Shown here: piece after piece, positions 1 to 13,500 of the stretch
Position numbering within the stretch: the first letter of the stretch is position 1
Layout: each line of letters opens with the position of its first letter
Assembly (NCBI GenBank): GCA_018806985.1
Contig: JADANN010000099.1
Coordinates: forward strand, 5,203,001-5,267,000
From: Angiostrongylus vasorum
Lineage: Eukaryota > Nematoda > Chromadorea > Rhabditida > Metastrongylidae
Direction: 5' to 3'
Length of the DNA stretch: 64,000 bases
Notes under the pieces: generated by a model
Told to the model about the DNA's origin: nothing
The model's database searches: none
What the model saw: the letters and a program-made list of their open reading frames with translations, nothing else
Made by a program: the position numbers and the translations under genes

Positions 1-75
1 AAGTGAGTTACAAAGTTTCAAAGAAGTCTAAAGAAAAAGTCCAATTACTATTGCTCATGGGACGCCTGTGGCAGA

Positions 76-205
76 GCCACCGCGAGTCATTGTAAAAGGC
101 AGATATGCATTCAATCACCTCCAACGATATTTAATGAAGTCGAATGCATGGCGCATCCTTCAGGGGATTGATCAACGCCGAGAGCTTTATTCTTTTATTA
201 TTGCT
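76..205 (+). repeat. tRNA-derived SINE, 3' part
   Basis: Holds the family 3' body from ccaccgcgagtcattgtaaa through gaagtcgaatgcatggcgca to the tail ending gagctttattctttta. The tRNA-like head is missing. Confidence 0.8.
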
Positions 206-377
206 CATGTAGTTGACCTATCTGTACTCCTATCTGTATATTTCCAACCTCCAAGTTGCTCATTTGGTTTCTTGGATTCCGTCTTGTAACATCTTGCTAA
301 ATCTGTTCCTTTGACTGCATATAATGGTGGTAAAGATGAGTATATTACTGGAGATAGATGATAAAAGATGAAGCACT

Positions 378-650
378 CTACGTTGATCAATCCATCAGAC
401 ATGCGTCATACATTCGATTTTATCGAGCATCGACGAGCTGACTGAATGGATATTTGACCTATACAGTGACATGCTGTGCCATATTGAGTCATCAAGTGAG
501 TGCTGCTCTACTCCCGAAGAAATCGGGTACCAATTTGAGGACTCCTAAAGGACAGCGGGCTTAGTGAACCTGGCCGCAGGATTGAGTCTGCTATTAACCC
601 AGTCTGCATTGTAATGCACCTCTAACCTTGTGTTAGAGCACACAGGACGT
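378..650 (-). repeat. tRNA-derived SINE, diverged
   Basis: The reverse complement follows the family order from tail (cgttgatcaatccatcagac) to head (gcacctctaacc), with many substitutions. The oldest-looking copy in the window together with 3291. Confidence 0.6.
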
Positions 651-3290
651 AGTATCTATTTAATTCATCCTCTCCTGTCATCATTCCATATTGCGCATTA
701 TTTCCGAACATTCATAGGTGAAACGGCTCATACCGCACTTTCCCCAATACAATATGAAAGAAATTATATGCAACATATTATGAGGGCTGTAGAGATCATT
801 CTTTGAATCTACGTATCAATCATTGAAATATGTACGCAAGACGAAGACTATATCTACATGTAAAATTGGTCTGCAAAGTTCTCTCATATTCATCTCTTTC
901 AGACTAGGGCAGCTTTCGACCAATGGGGAGCAGGCATGTGTTGCTGCCGCAATGAGAAGTGCAACCAGCTGCCTCCCGACTGGGTATTCACAGTGTTCAT
1001 TAGCTTAGTTTTTACTCGATAAAAAGAGTGTTAACACAAAATCCATTTTTTTGCTTCAGTTAGCTTCATGGAAACTGAATTTGGAGCACTGGTTAAAATT
1101 ATAATGTCAAATGGCAACAGAATGAGAACGTAGGACAGTTTATGTGTGAATTCTGCATAGCGCTGGAGAGTGATTTTTAGTACGTGCTCAAAGGTGACCA
1201 CACGTCGGCAACTACTGACACAGTGGCTTGTCGTAGTCAACAGATTTAAATGAAAGGCGTGGGTTCATCATGCAAAGTTTCCAATGGTCCGAATGTCGAT
1301 CGTGCGAATAAAATTTTTTTAAACCTCGACATGCTTCATATCTTGTGTTCCATTTGGTTGTTCATTGATGAATGGTTCCAGGAACACCCTCAGGAGCTGA
1401 TAGTGACCTTGCATTGGATGCTTATTCATAAAAACCGCTTCTCTGGACTTCCGTTTATTAAAATTCGTTTTCATCACAGACGGGATGTCGTGTTAAAAAT
1501 TGGTGTCTAATGGTCGCTCGTCGACAATACATAGACTCAATTGTCAAGTCACACTTTGCATGTTTTATTTCGATCCAACCTTTAGATATCCTTCTATGGA
1601 ACGACTCTTTTGTCGAGTTTCAAATTTGCTCCAATAATCTCTTATCGGAGGTATGTATCTTTTTGGAACATGCAAGAAATTTTTTCAAGCATGTAATCCT
1701 GATTCTTCTATCGTCTTCTATCGAATGCGTAGTATGAACACTTCATATAAGGATCTGTAGAAAGTCATCATATGTGATTTGTCTTCTTGTTTCCGATAAG
1801 AGTCATCCTGTATCATACATAGCCGACATAAAAATTCTGCCGACGGTTCTTATTATCGGGTACCGGAGACTCAGACCACAATTGAGCCTACATGAAAATA
1901 GCAAAGGTTGATTTCTTAGGAACGAAAATGTTATGTTCTGGTTATCAAATTCTCCAGTCTTCTCTTTCACAGTTAATGGAAGCCAATACTGTAAATTTAA
2001 GAACAGCGAGCAACAACAATACTTGCTCTTAAATCTCGAGAAACCTCAAGAAAAGGAAGGAAAATTTTAATCGTAGCGGTTCGTGAGCCGCTTTCCCAGA
2101 GTTTTGTTTTCAGAATTTCGGATTTATCCTCAATGCGCATGAAAGAGAAGTCGCTATCATCATATTTTCTTTAATAGAAAACCTTATGCCATTCGACTTT
2201 TCATCTCAGAACAGCCTTGGAAAAGTACTAAATTCGGGCTAAAAAGGTTTAAAAAATCGAAACACGAACTATCGTTGCGTTTCAAAAGATTGCCATCTAA
2301 ATGAGATATTTTGCAGTTTTCAGCATATCAAACAAGTACGATTCTCAGCAAAATAGACATTAGTTGATCTGAACATCTTTTAGCGGCAAACCTTCAAGCG
2401 ATTTTAGTTTAGCTTGCGCTTTCAAAATGGCACTTTCGTTGGAGAATCTTTTCCAATTTCATCGTGGTGTTCACCGTCCTGTCAATAATATTCTTCGCTG
2501 TTGGTTTCTTGGAAGGCAGTTCAACATCGAAGCAAGAGAAAAGAGGTTGGAGTCAGTTCTTAGACTTCATAATTTTCTGCAGTTCTTCTTATAAATCACT
2601 CACTGTCGAAAGGCACTAGACCTAAGTATCGACACAGCTTTATGATTATATCAGTATAGCACTTGTTATGGTTATAATACTCCATCTTTCGTTACTTTAC
2701 TAAGGTATTCGATTAGGATCTTTTTAGAGGAAGGGACGTTATAGCAGTGAAAGCTTTTCAGGAACTAAGCATTCAGGTTAGTTCATCTTCTTCATGCTGA
2801 GAACAACGTTGCTTACATTTGGAGAGAAGTAACTGTTTGCTACTTTTTTGGAACACCTTTCGCCTAAACGAGATTGTGATACGAATGGGGTAGCCAATCA
2901 GTGAATTCAGTGGGTGCGAGCGCTATTCACTCGAAATTTGAGCCTTGGAGGGTACATAGCACTGCCGCTGATTCGAACTCACTTTGGAAAAGGAAGATCA
3001 CTGGAATGACAGGGTGATCGCAATACAATTGGAGAATACATTCACTCTAAGTATCGATTTTCACTTAATGTCGGCGTGAATAATCAGTATTTTCATGGAT
3101 TACTATACTAAAACGACGTTGTTATAAAGTTTTATTCGACTAGCGTTTCGGCTCCTTCGCTTTCTTCAGAGCTGCGTTGATCCGAATCGATTGTCCACAG
3201 CCAGTCGTTCTCACGTCGAGTCGAATGCATCAGAGGAGGCACTGCTCATGATCTCTTACCACCCAATATGATCCGATCGGCTCTCGAGCT
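640..3290. other. No gene recognised
   Basis: Open frames up to 86 codons are present (for example 1250-1510 and 1510-1737 on the plus strand) but show no domain, splice structure or codon pattern that supports a gene. The hammerhead-like core at 3141 is the only named feature, near the right end. Confidence 0.5.
3141..3169 (-). ncRNA. Hammerhead-like core, second subfamily
   Basis: Minus sense reads CTGAAGA, about 13 bases, then GAAACGCTAG. The flank AGTCGAATAAAAC resembles the ends at 20.7 and 38.7 kb. Confidence 0.3.
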
Positions 3291-3575
3291 TGTCTAGCGC
3301 AGTGGTTAGAGGTGCCTTACAATGCAGACTGAATAGATCGCAGGCTGGATCTGGTGCGCCGCGTTCGCCAACCCTTCCATCACTCGTCGTGCGTTAAATT
3401 GCTTCCAGACTTCTCTGGCAGGATAGCAGTACTTAATGGGTACATCGTTAGGCCACCGCAAGTCATTTTATAGGCCACATATGCATTCAATCCTCTCGAA
3501 CGATCGTTTATGAAATCCATTGCATGGCGCAATTCCTTCGATTGATCTACGCGAGAAGCTTTATTTTTCTCATGA
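3291..3575 (+). repeat. tRNA-derived SINE, full length, diverged
   Basis: The head has a recognisable A box (tagcgcagtgg) and the body ends at gagaagctttatttttctc. The B box region is disrupted. Confidence 0.75.
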
Positions 3576-4769
3576 TTTGCTCTCATGGTGGCAACGCATC
3601 TTACAGCACTATTCCTTTGGCTGGCACATAGGTTGCCAATACTTAATATTGTTTGTCAATATTTATCAGTATTTCTTCCTGTTGTCCTTTAACTTGATGC
3701 GGAATCTGAAAGGGATCCAATGCAAACAATGCGGACCGTAGCGATTTATTCCAGATGGAAGTTGTTGTGACTCCGAGCACTTCAGTGCTACTGAAAGGAG
3801 CTAAAAACTTCCTGTTCGTTGCCAGCGCATGTCACCCACCTGTTCACATCATGTTTTCCTTGTTTTCCTTTACAAAAACCATTTGATGTTTGCCTGAATT
3901 GAAAGAAAAAACTGTTTGCAGCAACAAAATTCGTAAAGCACCTGAACTCAAATAAAGAACAAGAACGACTTGAAGAGGATTTTCCTTACATCATTCAATA
4001 TTTGTTCTTTCAGGTTAATCCCGGTGAAGTCACGTGTTTAGCAAACTTTTCTCGTAAAATTTCTGAGTAAACCTAACAAATTAATGAAGATACAAATCGT
4101 TGTTAGTATAGAAATTCTTTCAAATTTTATCACAGTCTGTCTGCCTCGGACCCAGAAAAAGTAGTCTGTTTTATATTTAGAATGATTTTCTCCACTGAAG
4201 AGATATCTAGCTAGGAGACTGCTCGACCATTTTATCACTGTACATCACCTTAATGGTCTCATCAGAAATACAAAAATTTAAAGGCATGTTTTGATCATTC
4301 ACAACAGCAACCATATTTATAGGATGAAATCTAGGTATTCATCAATAGGTCACTTTCTTAGCTTATATTTATATTTCTCATGGCCATTCACAAACCTTGT
4401 CGAGAAGTCGGCTCGCATCATAAGAAAAATGTTTAAGGAACGCATGTTTCAATTGCATTGCGCTATGAGACAAAAAAGCGCTTTAGATGCGACATACCAC
4501 GACGTCCAGAGCGCGTTGGGCTGAGGTAAAACTGAGAAGCACTTCCCAAGGCCGAATTCATAGCAGAAGATTGCTACGGTGAATTTTTGTCGGTCTGCAG
4601 TAGGATTAATCAGCCACAACCTTCTGAATCTTGGTGAAACGACCACAATAGAAAGTGCTATTGCGACATCGATGAAATGTCGGAGAAAACTAGTATTCAG
4701 CGTCAGTCAAGAGAAAAGGCATAATATCCTTGTATAATGTTCAACCACATGTTGGACAACCAGTGTTAC

Positions 4770-5010
4770 AGAATTCGAACAGATAGAACCTGGTAGAAGA
4801 AAGCGAGCACAATGGACCACACTCGAGCTTCTGACACAGGCCAGTTATTTGCTCACTGATCTCGACCTAGGGGTTCAATTATTTAACGCAACAGTTCTTC
4901 CATCTCTATGCTAAACAGTAGAAGGATGGGATCATACCTCAGCTTATCGAAGAGCTTGCGCACAAAACAGGAGTCACTCGAACAACATCTTCTGAAATAC
5001 TAATTGGCAC
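4770..5010 (+). mobile_element. Fragment of an RTE-type reverse transcriptase C-terminal region
   Basis: The frame reads RRKRAQWTTLELLTQA, LLTDLDLGVQLFNATVLPSL, a stop, then TVEGWDHTSAYRRACAQN, matching the conserved RTE motif in which LFNSTVLPALCYA precedes ETW. A stop codon lies inside the conserved block. Upstream sequence back to about 4480 may belong to the same insertion but is not readable. Confidence 0.7.
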
Positions 5011-6436
5011 CCTCAACAGCAAGCTGGTTTTCATAGTTCAAATGGTTGAAGAATCTCCTGCGTTCGCTAGATAGTGGAATAATTCTCAGAAAGCAAACAT
5101 TGATGGGCCGGTCATACAATGAGAAGGTAAAACCATATTTACTAACTATAAAATTACACCTCAACAGGCGTACTCTATGCTATTTCACGAGAAGGAGACA
5201 TTAGAAAAAAAAAGCTAGATAGAACTACGAATGTTTCTTAACGTACATGAATGACTCTTAACCAATAATCTGTTGAAGATTCTCTTTTCTGCTCCCCTTC
5301 GTTTCAATCAATCTCACCAGCTGACATAAATCTAAATCTAAATTTCTCTCCATCACAGAAGAAATGATATACTTATCGTATCTTGGTCCTCAGAAGAAGA
5401 TAATAAGCCAAAGATAATAAATTACGTTTATCATCAAGAATCTTCACGTATCTTCTTATCTGATGTTTATGGGAACTTAAAGGTACTTTGCACTACTGAA
5501 CAAATTGGCTTTCTAAAGTTGTGCAACCTATGTAGAAAGAGATGTATGCGATATGTTGTGCCAGACCTCAAACTAGAGGAGCTAAACCCTTATTAGAACA
5601 GTAAATTGGTATAATAACAAGGCAGCCAAACTAACGACAACAATGTAAACTTCGAATTGTGTTATAAAAAATTGAAGCAGGACTTGAATGGGAAAACACA
5701 GTATTTCCATAGGATGGCCATTCTTCTATATCATCCAATGTGCGAAGAGTTGCTGCTAGGGAGAGTTAGAGTTACTAGCCGAAAGAGGCTTTAGAGTGTT
5801 TCCATTTACAAGGCTCAGTCAGTGCAATATATAGAGCTGTGTCAAAGCGTAATATGGTAGATACGAGGAAGTACGTCAAATGAATTGGTGTTTAAAACCC
5901 CCTTTTACAAAGTAGGGACATTAGATAATTACAGCAGAGCTTATGCAGAAAGTTCATTGCGTAAAGACGGTGTAGCTTACAAAAAACAGTTTATCAGGTG
6001 AGAGTAGAAACTTATACGAAGAAACATGGTTAAACACTCAAAGCGACGGCTGTGTATGGGCGAATTTGTGCGTGAAAGTGGTAGAGAATTTTCGTTATTC
6101 TGTCCAGAACGTTCTTTATATAGAGAACTTCTCTCTGGGAAAGTTCTCTATCTTTCTATACAATAACATTTGATGTCCATATATGGCCGCCTCACAGTCG
6201 CACATCAAACACCGTAATGTAACTTTTATAATCTACTCGGTCTATTATGTTCAATGTTTCAGGCACAGTAGCGATTCAGGTTTGACTCCAGTAGCACACC
6301 AACGATGGCTTATCCGAAGGAGGAGGAGTAACAGTGGAACAGTTTACTAATTCCTTGCGAAACAACGAAGCCAATGACGTTGATATTTCAGGCAGTTAGG
6401 TACAGTCTACTGCAGTCCAGGATCGACGATCCAGGT

Positions 6437-7522
6437 TGTCCGCGGTTGCATACGCACGCGGCTCTCGTAGCCAATATAAGCCAGGTGCCTTCGACGGCGG
6501 AGACATACCATCACTCACCTCACCCCGATCGGTAGCGCGGATAATCCGCTCCTCACAACATCATTCATTGTCACTCTCAATCACCACAATTCATTCACAG
6601 TCATACTCACTCATTCTTATCCATTCACATTCATCCTTCAGTAATCAGAAGATTATTGTATCTAGTTTCTTAGTTTGTTTACGGTGCAATGTCAGTAGTG
6701 GCGGGTGTTTCCAAATGCGTTATGTTTGCAACGCCATCTGTGGCATGTACCATTCCTCCCGCAATGTACGCCATGCGTACAAGGCCGCTGAGCGGCCAAC
6801 TTATGCTGTGTATTCTGTTAAGCCGCTATAGGCTTATCAGTTTCCAGCCATTATCATATTGGCCCTTGACTCTTAGGCAATGGTGGCACCCATAGATGCT
6901 CAAACTTCACGTTGCTGACATAGCGTTATCGACGACCAGCCGCCTGACTATGTTCCGTAGATGACTCATCACTTACTGTCCTCATTGATCCACTAAAATG
7001 CACCTCATCGTTATAATGTTGAAATCTTAGCTCAGCCGAAAATACGGCCCGTCTGTAACCCTCTCCACCTCAGCATACTGTCTCCCTCTCCGTCTCAGCG
7101 TACAGTCTCCTTTCTCGGCCCCCCAGCATACTGTCTCCCTCAGCCGCCGCGCTGGTCGCGGATAGACGCGACGCGGCGTCGCTCACGGCTAAACAACGGT
7201 TACTTCTTGGTAATTGTTCATTATTACTATTAATGTAATTGTGTTAATTACTTATTAATGGTATTATAATATTCGAATGCCATTATCTCGTTGTTAGCCT
7301 CACTTCACTACTAGCCTTCGCACCTCATAGCTTTAACTGACGTCATTCCTCTACCATTACTTCTCCATCGTTACTATTATGTTATTAATGTTATATTTGT
7401 GTATTAAAGGTTTAATTACCCAAGTTTGAGGCTGGTAGATCAACACAGCAGCTAAAAGACCCGCGTGGCTAATATTCTACACAAACCGAACCGCTAGTAA
7501 CCGACGCTAACTAACCGTTACA
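6437..7522 (+). mobile_element. Possible solo LTR
   Basis: Begins TGTCCGCGG and ends CCGTTACA. It has TATAAG at about 6474 and ATTAAA near 7403, the order expected of an LTR promoter and poly(A) site. No matching second LTR, internal region or clear target-site duplication was found. The 131-codon frame inside shows no known domain. Confidence 0.3.
7070..7146. repeat. Short imperfect tandem repeat, C/T-rich
   Basis: Three copies of roughly 30 bases containing ctcagcatactgtctccctc or ctcagcgtacagtctcc. A CG-rich stretch (about 7140-7190) follows. Confidence 0.7.
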
Positions 7523-8382
7523 CTTTATAGGGTTGCGTGCTTAATAGAAGTCATGTACGCTTGAGTGAATCCATGTAAAATTAGTTCGTTTGAGCATTAC
7601 TTCGTTGATCCTTCTTGTAAAAATTAGCTCCATTCCACGCTATATTCTTGACGTGGTTTAAGATTCATCGAAAATTCAAATACTTACCAATGCATCTTAT
7701 CGTCCTGGAAATATCCAGGATCACAGGTTGGACACATGACCGCTTTTCATATATATTTCTAGCCCATATCCGTCATGTGCGGACACCGAAATAATTTCAC
7801 ACCAAAAAAGGCGTATGGCTCGTCCAAGTAGGGGAAAACCAGTAAATTGAAACTGCATGCCGCGCTACGGATTCTAAACAAGATTTGCTAATCACTACAT
7901 CACATTTACATTGGACGAAGCACCATATAGTTTGAGATTCTGTACTACCTGAAGGACATACTCATGAGATCTCATGAGACACTAATGAGCAACTGTTACA
8001 TTTTCTCATCTATGGTTCATTACGTCAACGGTGTTCAATTCAGGCACAGGCGGTGAAAATCGGCAATAAAGGTCTGGAAAGAACGCACACATAGGCGAAG
8101 TGTCACGCGAGCGGATCCAACTCATTGCAATATCAAAGTTAACTGATACAGAAAGACACTAAGGAACGAGCTTCATCTATAATCCATATACGATCCTATC
8201 ATCGGTTTCAAAATCTCATGATCAGAACGCGCCTTGAACATCATACTGCCGAGTGAACAGTTTATTTCGACTGCGGAAGAGGAGCGATGTGCAAACACAC
8301 CAACCGATACGAAGAACAAAAAAAGCCTTTATAAATGGATAACTCGTGAATTGCACGAAGAAACAAACAAATCTTTACTATT

Positions 8383-8640
8383 CACCACCACACCATGCGG
8401 GTCCTTCGTTTCACCTGTCTCTCAGCTAGTCGTATCGATCTTTTGCCACCAGCAATCACCCGTCAACAAGAAAAGATCGATAGGACTAGCTGAGAGACAG
8501 GCGAAACGAAGGACCCGCATGGTGTGGTGGTGAACGCGTTACTCCCCGGAAATGACAATAGCGCGTTCGTTCCCCACCGCAGACACCTGTGGTCCGGAGT
8601 TTTGCAAATATCTCAGCTTTATAGAAGTTATATTTCGCAA
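8383..8640. repeat. tRNA-like foldback with 58-bp perfect-like arms
   Basis: Arms 8383-8440 and 8475-8532 are inverted copies (caccaccacaccatgcgggt versus its complement) around a 34-base loop. Rightwards follows a tRNA-like segment with gaacgcgttactccccggaa, cgcgttcgttccccacc, then gttttgcaaatatctcagc. Confidence 0.8.
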
Positions 8641-9044
8641 TATACCCTGCCATTAAAAGAATAGGCAGTAAATTTAAAAAAAAAGGTTAAGATTGTCTTT
8701 TACTATTCAGTTCATTCCGTGTTCATTTTGCGTAACAAAAACAATTCTATTGTTTATGGCTGTGAACGGTGTGGTGAAAAACAATCTATATAACCGATGA
8801 TATTCTGCTCGAGATTGAACACTGAATTTGAACACTTCCCGAAATTGCATAAAAATGTTAGTGACTTTGAGGGTCGGAACGGAAACATTTTACAATCACA
8901 CAACGCTTTACTACATATCAAAGAACAAGAATAAGAAGCTGTCTGATCCAGCAAAATCACCGGTATGAAATTATAGATTATTATTACTGGACAGATATAA
9001 GCATGACACAATCATAGATGTACAGAAGCATTTCATAGAAATAT

Positions 9045-9565
9045 CAAGAAGCTATAACAATAACTCAATGTTTTTCCTTCTTGAGCATATATGAGGTTGT
9101 TAATAACTAGACATTTTAAACACAATACGAGCTGATGCTTCGGCAGACTTCGCCTTCCTCAGAACCAGGAAGGTTCAGGTTAATTGCAGCCTAGTCAGCC
9201 AGACACCCCCATGTGAAGTGTCTGGTAGGCAGAAAGAGGTACCTTTATGGATACATCAGCTACAGACACCTCCGGAGAGGCACATTACCAATCCATGTGA
9301 ACTTTGTACGGTTGGTCTCCATATGGAATTCTCGGTGAAAGACTAGTAGAAAAGGGTGAGTACGTGAAGAAGCTGTTTTGCTTCTAATGCTATTCAAATG
9401 GTGCCGTCGTTTTTCTATTATTTTTGTCGTATTATTTTTGGTTGTGAAGACGTTTGGTTGACTAGTTGTAATGAACTTGACCGTCCCAGCGTCTGAATAA
9501 AGCGAAATCCGCCAAAGCGCCAGTCAGTATTGCACCGAATAAATCTTGTTATTAACAACCTTGTG
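9045..9565. mobile_element. Rearranged Penelope-like element tail
   Basis: Contains the hammerhead-like block (9133-9162, minus sense) and, in the opposite orientation, the tail segment cacattaccaatccatgtgaa at 9283 that matches the PLE tail at 63.65 kb. Inverted copies of gttgttaataac lie at about 9098 and 9549. Confidence 0.5.
9133..9162 (-). ncRNA. Hammerhead-like core, decayed
   Basis: Minus sense reads CTGAGGA, AGGCGAAGTCTGCC (three-pair GGC/GCC stem), then GAAGCATC. It shares the altered second box with the copy at 20481. Confidence 0.3.
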
Positions 9566-10309
9566 TATGCTGAAGGAAGAAGAAAACACTTATTATTCAA
9601 TTCCGAGGTTAACAGAAACATAAAGTCGGTCGTAGGGAATAGCCAGAACATTTCTATAACGACCGACATGTCTTATACATTGAAGGAGGGCGGCAAGTAA
9701 GGATGGAGGGTTTAGAGCAGTCGTTAGTAGAACAGTCTATCAAGAAGAAAAGTGTTGGCTCGAAACCCTGCCAACGCTCTCTTCCAACCCATGTGGTTAT
9801 ACCTTATCCCGGTTATCTCCAAGACTGCAAGAATTGACTGGACCAGCAATCTACGACGCTCATGAAGATGACAAAGTCTTCAAGCAGCAGCCGAAGCACA
9901 TGCGATACATTCGAAGACCTTCGTGCACAATAAAAGCGAGAAAAGCGAATCGAATACAAGAAGTGCTGCGATCTGCACAATAGATGTGATGACGGCTAAT
10001 GCAGAAATGAAGTAAAAAACAGATTTTACGGATCACACCGCTGCTTTTCTACGGTCACTGGTTCACGAGACAAGCGTTCTCGTTCTTCTGAAATGAGCAA
10101 ACTTTACACCACCTAAACCACAGGGCAGTGAAACAAGTATAAGCTACCCTAAAGGGTGCTCGTGTTCCGTTGTTATAGTGAAAGCCGTTCAGTACTTTCA
10201 TTCAAACGGTTAACTCTTCATCCTGTCGTGTACGGTTAAAACATAAAGTGGGTATTCTGTTATGCAAGTATAACATTTGAGGAACGCAACAACACGAAAT
10301 CAAATTATT

Positions 10310-10557
10310 TCACTCACTCTTTTTCTCTGCACGCTTTCGTCTTCGTTTTTCCATATGAAGTAATTCTAACTTAGACTGATGATACACTTCTCGAAGATCA
10401 CTTAGTCTTTTTTCCAAGATTTCGATCGCGTCATCCGTAGTGAACGACAAATCATCAATGGGAGGTAAACCAAGCAGATCGAACTTATCCAGAGATTGTT
10501 CTTGTTCCATGAGACGATATGTTTTATTTTTCATTGAAATAAAAGTGTCCCTTGTTG
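10310..10557 (-). other. Last exon of the ARID4-like gene, after a 6.2-kb intron
   Basis: The acceptor reads ttttacgtttcag. The exon opens with two bases that complete a codon started by the single leftover base of exon 16903-16785 (donor gaagaag/gttagt), so the phase agrees over a 6.2-kb intron. It encodes [20 protein letters not shown], then a [11 protein letters not shown] coiled-coil-like heptad segment and a very basic end ending at TGA. The combination of a helical segment and an RRRKR cluster resembles the conserved ARID4 C-terminus, so the exon was joined here and not left as an isolated small open frame. Confidence 0.75.
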
Positions 10558-13500
10558 CTGAAACGTAAAACTATATTATGTGTCAAGATCAATAAACAAA
10601 AGCCACTACAGTACATTCCGCCATATTAAAACTAGGCTATATTTCATTGCAGAGACGAAATGAGAAGGTGATTGGTCCTAATCATAAGTTTCAAGTTTCA
10701 ACATTTTCTTTGCACGCACATTAGGTGAAAAATTATTCCAAGGATAGCAAAATAATCACTGTCCTAATTCTAAAATGACTGTTTCAGTCTTAATTAGACG
10801 TAGTATTTAAAAAGTTGGAAAGAAGTTGAACATGCCCTGCATCCAACCCGATTATTGCTCCGTAAATAATGGAAAATATATGTTAGCATAAAGCTTTTCA
10901 CACAATCATAGTGCAGACTTTTCGGCAACTACCGAAGTTTTGGTGCGAATGAAGCGCAGTGGTTAATAGACGCCTTGCAATACACAGATCGATCCTACCC
11001 TCCTCCGGCTCACCAAGTCTCTCATTCCTCTGGGGGTCGAAAAATTGGTATAAAAACTGTCTAAGATAATAACTGCACTGATTCGATACATCGGTAGCCT
11101 ACCGCGAGCGAATGTGTAGGCCAGATTATGCACTTAATCAGCTCTAACGATGCTTAATGAAGTCTAATGCATGGCGCATCCATCAGGGATTGATCAACGT
11201 CGAGAGCTTTTTTTTTTAAGTTCAGCAACAGTTGGAGTGTTTTGGGTGGACTAAACACTTAAAGGATTTCTAGCAACAACTTCGGCCAATTACTCTATGG
11301 AAATGTAAGACTTTTTTTTTCTCTTATTTTATGTTGGTCTAGAATCCAGAGAAAATTGTACACCCAAAAAATTTTTTACGCTTTTTCAAAATCGGATGTC
11401 AACAGGGGCCATAAAAACGTTAGATCGTAGAGTCATGTAGACAAAATCACGCTTGTTAATTCAGTTCGCTATTTAAAGTAGGAGCCCCAACTAGAAAAAA
11501 ATCAAGAAAAAAGTGCTTTGCGGCTTTCAGAAAATTGAGACCTCATCGTGGCTTTTTGTACGATTCGTCATCACATCTACTGCGTGGATCCAAGCACTTC
11601 TCGCATTCGATTCGTTTTCTTCGCATTCATCGTCCACAGCGGTCTTCGAATACTTTGGGTGTTACTTCGGCTGCTTGAGAATTTCGTCTTCTTTGTGAAT
11701 CTCGTAGAATCTTGATTAAGTAAACCCTCTTGGCAGCCTTGGAGATAGCCTGGCTAAGGCATTGACACGTGGATTGGACGAGAGCGTTTGAGAGGGGTCG
11801 AACTAGTGCTTTTGATTTCTGATCGACAGCATCATTAACCACTGCACGCAAAGTTTCTACACTGTTGACTGAAACACGTCGAAGTGCATCGGATATAAGA
11901 AAACCTCAGATAAGCACCCTAGGCAATTGGAACGCTCTTCATTTTTTACTTGAAGTTTACTACAGTGAACAAATGCCAGCTAATCAAAATGGGTACGGAA
12001 GCTCTATTTTATAAGCGTTGATTTGAGTTTTCACCTGAGCTTTTTAAAACATCTAGTACATTACGATGTGCTTTGGCCAATAATGTAGATTTCGCGCAAG
12101 ACAAACGCTTTTTTTTCACAAAAGTCATGTACAATAAACGGAAGGTGAAAAATCCGAGCTGTTAAAGACTAATACAAGTCGCAACGTATCCTGCTCGAAG
12201 AAGCTTATCTATCTTTGCCATGTTTTCGACAGCCCGGAAATTGTCGGCATCTTAAACGATATTAATTGCTAATGTTAACAAAATATAAGATGCCCTCATA
12301 CGGTCTCCTGATGCTTAGTTACAAAGCTGCGTGGTGCATCCCCATGTGGCGGATGCGTGGCTAGTCGCGGACCAAAAGCCACTTTTGCATATCTGAGAGG
12401 CAGATGGATCCAGGGGATGGACTCCTGGTTCTGCTGCGCCGATTTGGTACATATCTTCTGTATTTACGAGGAGATATTCATGCATGCATGCATAGATATC
12501 TAGTTTATGCGGATTGCATTCGGCGAGTCGATTCGGCCAAAAACTTGCAGTCGTGTGACAAGGAACTAACTATCTGGGAAGACGGTTTAGTCCCCTCCAA
12601 CGAACGTCTTCTATCTACTCTGCGAGAGACTAGCAAGCTATCCGTGAACATAACCAGCCCTCACTTTCAGATCTCAGAGACACGTGGGTACCAAACACAA
12701 AATACAGCGAAACAAATGGGCCTTCCCTGACTCGACAGAGCTCCTGATACGGCAGCGCTGGGTAGTTGTACCGAGGCTGCTAAAATCTCGGAGTTATTCT
12801 AGGCTGCCTAATTGGCAAATGACAAAGTTGACGACCTGTACTTACAGTGCACGCTCATTTGCATCTGAGTCCTCGATGGAGAACCTGATCATGCAGGCAA
12901 GAAGGATAAGGTACGACGTCATTAGACTGGCTGAAACGAGAAGACGCCGCCCATTTAAGGTCGTCTTTAGAACCGGAGAAGAACTGTTCCTCGGAACAGA
13001 GCGACGGTAGAGGCCGCAGCGTCCGCATTCTCATCAACACTAGTTTGACCATGAACATCGACTCATTCGAACAAATAACAACCCAAGTCGAATGTCTACG
13101 ACTGAATAGATGTGGGCCAATACCGGGTTTGAGAATCTTCGTCGTTTACGCTCACCAATATCAAGCTATGATGAAGACGAAGTCGAATCGTTCTGTATGG
13201 AATTGGAAAAGATCTATAGAGAATATTACACATTCTTCAAGGTCACTGTAGATTCAAACGCTCTGACTGAACTCAGAAAAAATGCCTGTACAGCGTCATA
13301 TTGGGAAATACGCATTTGAAATGAACTCCCAAAGTCAGCGGCTGTTCGAGTTTACCATGATGACCAAAACTATTCATGGTAACTCGCAATTCCAGAAGCG
13401 CCACCCACAGCGCTGGACGTGGGAATCTTCTAGTGGAGAGTACTATTATAGAACAGACAACATCATATTAAATGGAAGCTTTTGCCTTACCGATGTCGTT

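Larger units (their letters stand above)
5010..10309. other. Region downstream of ARID4, repeats only
   Basis: Holds the possible solo LTR, the tandem repeat, the 8.4-kb foldback and the rearranged PLE tail. No coding exon is seen. The ARID4 3' end must lie left of 10310, but no clear AATAAA on the minus strand was found close by. Confidence 0.5.

Noticed and set aside
11513..11851. Frames of 61-74 codons on both strands in the ARID4 last intron
   Set aside because: Similar sequence (for example the ...cttggagatagcctggctaagg region) recurs in degraded form at about 14.75, 22.17 and 23.17 kb, so this is an old repeat and not an exon.
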